The notes below the pieces were generated by a model. It was not told the origin of the DNA. It was given only the letters and a program-made list of their open reading frames with translations, and did not search any database. Made by a program: the position numbers and the translations under genes. Below, one piece after another: positions 13,227 to 13,478 of a stretch of 13,478 bases of DNA. How positions within the stretch are numbered: the stretch's first letter is position 1; each line of letters begins with the position of its first letter. The stretch is from the NCBI GenBank assembly GCA_021153265.1, contig JAGKTU010000060.1:1-13478 (forward strand). Direction: 5' to 3'. Origin of the DNA: Clostridia bacterium (GTDB taxonomy: Bacteria; Bacillota; Clostridia; Oscillospirales; Oscillospiraceae).

Positions 13227-13265
13227 CTTTGCCTAAAACATGCCAGTGGCATGTTTTAGGCAAAG
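13227..13265. repeat. 19-bp perfect palindrome with single-base centre
   Basis: Arms start CTTTGCCTAAAACATG (13227) and run to 13245; the mirror arm is 13247-13265, with G13246 at the centre (core GCCAGTGGC). On the minus strand it follows directly after the T6 tail of terminator 2. Confidence 0.92.
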
Positions 13266-13268
13266 AAA

Positions 13269-13294
13269 AAACCTCCTACTTTCGTAGGAGGTTT
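13269..13294 (-). terminator. Intrinsic terminator behind 5S-tail copy 2
   Basis: On the minus strand ACCTCCTAC (complement of 13284-13292) pairs with GTAGGAGGT (complement of 13271-13279) around a GAAA loop, followed by TTTTTTC. A strong, intact terminator although the 5S copy before it is truncated. Confidence 0.88.
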
Positions 13295-13337
13295 GTGTTC
13301 GCATTACCTATTTTCACGGCTAGGGCAATCTATCGTC
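13295..13337 (-). pseudogene. Truncated copy of the 5S rRNA 3' end (copy 2)
   Basis: Positions 13292-13320 are identical over 29 nt to 13405-13433 in the genuine 5S gene. The match resumes at CTATCGTC (13330-13337 versus 13448-13455). Between these blocks the 14-nt helix IV hairpin region of the 5S is replaced by 9 nt (13321-13329). Upstream on the minus strand the universal GAAGTTAAGC segment is missing and a palindrome follows, so this cannot be a complete 5S rRNA. Confidence 0.75.
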
Positions 13338-13375
13338 CTGCCGTCAGCAGGTGTCCAGTGGACACCTGCAGGCAG
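13338..13375. repeat. Palindrome between 5S copies, with the same CCAGTGG core
   Basis: Inner arms GCAGGTGTCCA (13347-13357) and TGGACACCTGC (13359-13369) with a single centre base G13358; outer arms CTGCC (13338-13342) and GGCAG (13371-13375). On the minus strand it follows the T6 tail of the genuine 5S terminator, just as the 13227-13265 palindrome follows terminator 2. Confidence 0.9.
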
Positions 13376-13407
13376 AAAAAAGCCCCGACTTTTCAGTCGA
13401 GGCTTTT
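13376..13407 (-). terminator. Intrinsic terminator of the 5S rRNA / rrn operon
   Basis: Minus strand: AGCCTCGACT (complement of 13395-13404) pairs with AGTCGGGGCT (complement of 13381-13390) with one U-G pair and a GAAA loop, followed by T6. It begins within 3 nt of the 5S 3' end. Confidence 0.9.
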
Positions 13408-13478
13408 GTGTTCGCATTACCTATTTTCACGGCCAGTCACCCGGCAACTATCGTCGGCGTACATGTGCTTAACTTCTG
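13408..13478 (-). rRNA. rrf: 5S ribosomal RNA, 3' part; continues past the right edge of the window
   Basis: Seen on the minus strand: the universal GAAGTTAAGC segment (complement of 13467-13476), GCCGACGATAG, a helix IV hairpin GCCGG-GTGA-CTGGC, and the loop E/helix V end GTGAAAATAGGT leading to a 3' end near 13408. About 71 nt are present of a normal length near 117, so the 5' half lies beyond the edge. The gene faces tsaD, and an rRNA operon (16S-23S-5S) probably lies to the right. A terminator follows immediately. Confidence 0.88.

Noticed and set aside
13227..13265. Insertion-sequence terminal inverted repeats
   Set aside because: The arms are separated by a single base, so they cannot enclose a transposase; no transposase frame is seen in the region.
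13071..13433. CRISPR-like array (three repeats of about 30 nt)
   Set aside because: Spacing is irregular (about 220 and 113 nt), repeats are linked to terminators and match the 3' end of 5S rRNA, and no cas genes are nearby.

Overview
This window looks like chromosomal DNA from a spore-forming-lineage Firmicute of class Clostridia, most likely an Oscillospirales/Ruminococcaceae-type gut anaerobe. The evidence is strong AGGAGG-type ribosome binding sites, a T-box leader in front of cysS, a GerMN-domain lipoprotein, Bacillus/Clostridium-style PolA without a 3'-5' exonuclease motif, TTG starts, and intermediate base composition. The organism assignment is inference from gene content; no species can be named.

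Layout. 1-1540: a 53-residue basic/transmembrane small protein (+) preceded by a stem-loop, converging on a two-gene minus-strand unit (YfcE-type phosphoesterase, then type III pantothenate kinase coaX, 4-nt ATGA overlap). 1697-2665: three tightly packed small genes of unknown function (+) closed by a bidirectional terminator. 2670-3497: pyridoxal/pyridoxamine kinase (-). 3634-3800: tRNA-Ser(CGA) (-) with its own promoter and terminator. 3797-4054: Cys-rich small metal-binding-type protein (-). 4122-4553: YaiI/DUF188 (+, TTG start), overlapping tail to tail with an RluA-family pseudouridine synthase (-, 4532-5164). 5235-6673: a D-2-hydroxyacid dehydrogenase and a small membrane HExxH protein (+), then a bidirectional terminator. 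6711-7199: GerMN lipoprotein (-).

7324-13016 is one transcription unit: promoter, T-box riboswitch with a UGC (Cys) specifier and a UGGA sequence matching the U73-CCA end expected of tRNA-Cys, then cysS-polA-rimI-tsaD. Every gene junction after cysS is a 4-nt start/stop overlap (ATGA, ATGA, TTGA), with no terminator before the hairpin after tsaD. Cysteinyl-tRNA charging could therefore set expression of DNA polymerase I, a ribosomal-protein acetyltransferase and the t6A tRNA-modification ligase. polA carries a perfect 14-bp inverted repeat about 50 nt after its start codon.

13018-13478 has no protein gene. At the right edge is the 3' half of a 5S rRNA gene on the minus strand (the end of an rrn operon that faces tsaD) with its terminator. 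Downstream of it lie two further, truncated copies of the 5S 3' tail, each with its own terminator hairpin and each followed by a palindrome. Two of these palindromes are long and near-perfect and share the centre CCAGTGG. This decayed or modular 5S-tail array, the T-box-controlled polA/tsaD operon, the hairpin in polA and the three-small-gene cassette are the parts most worth a second look.
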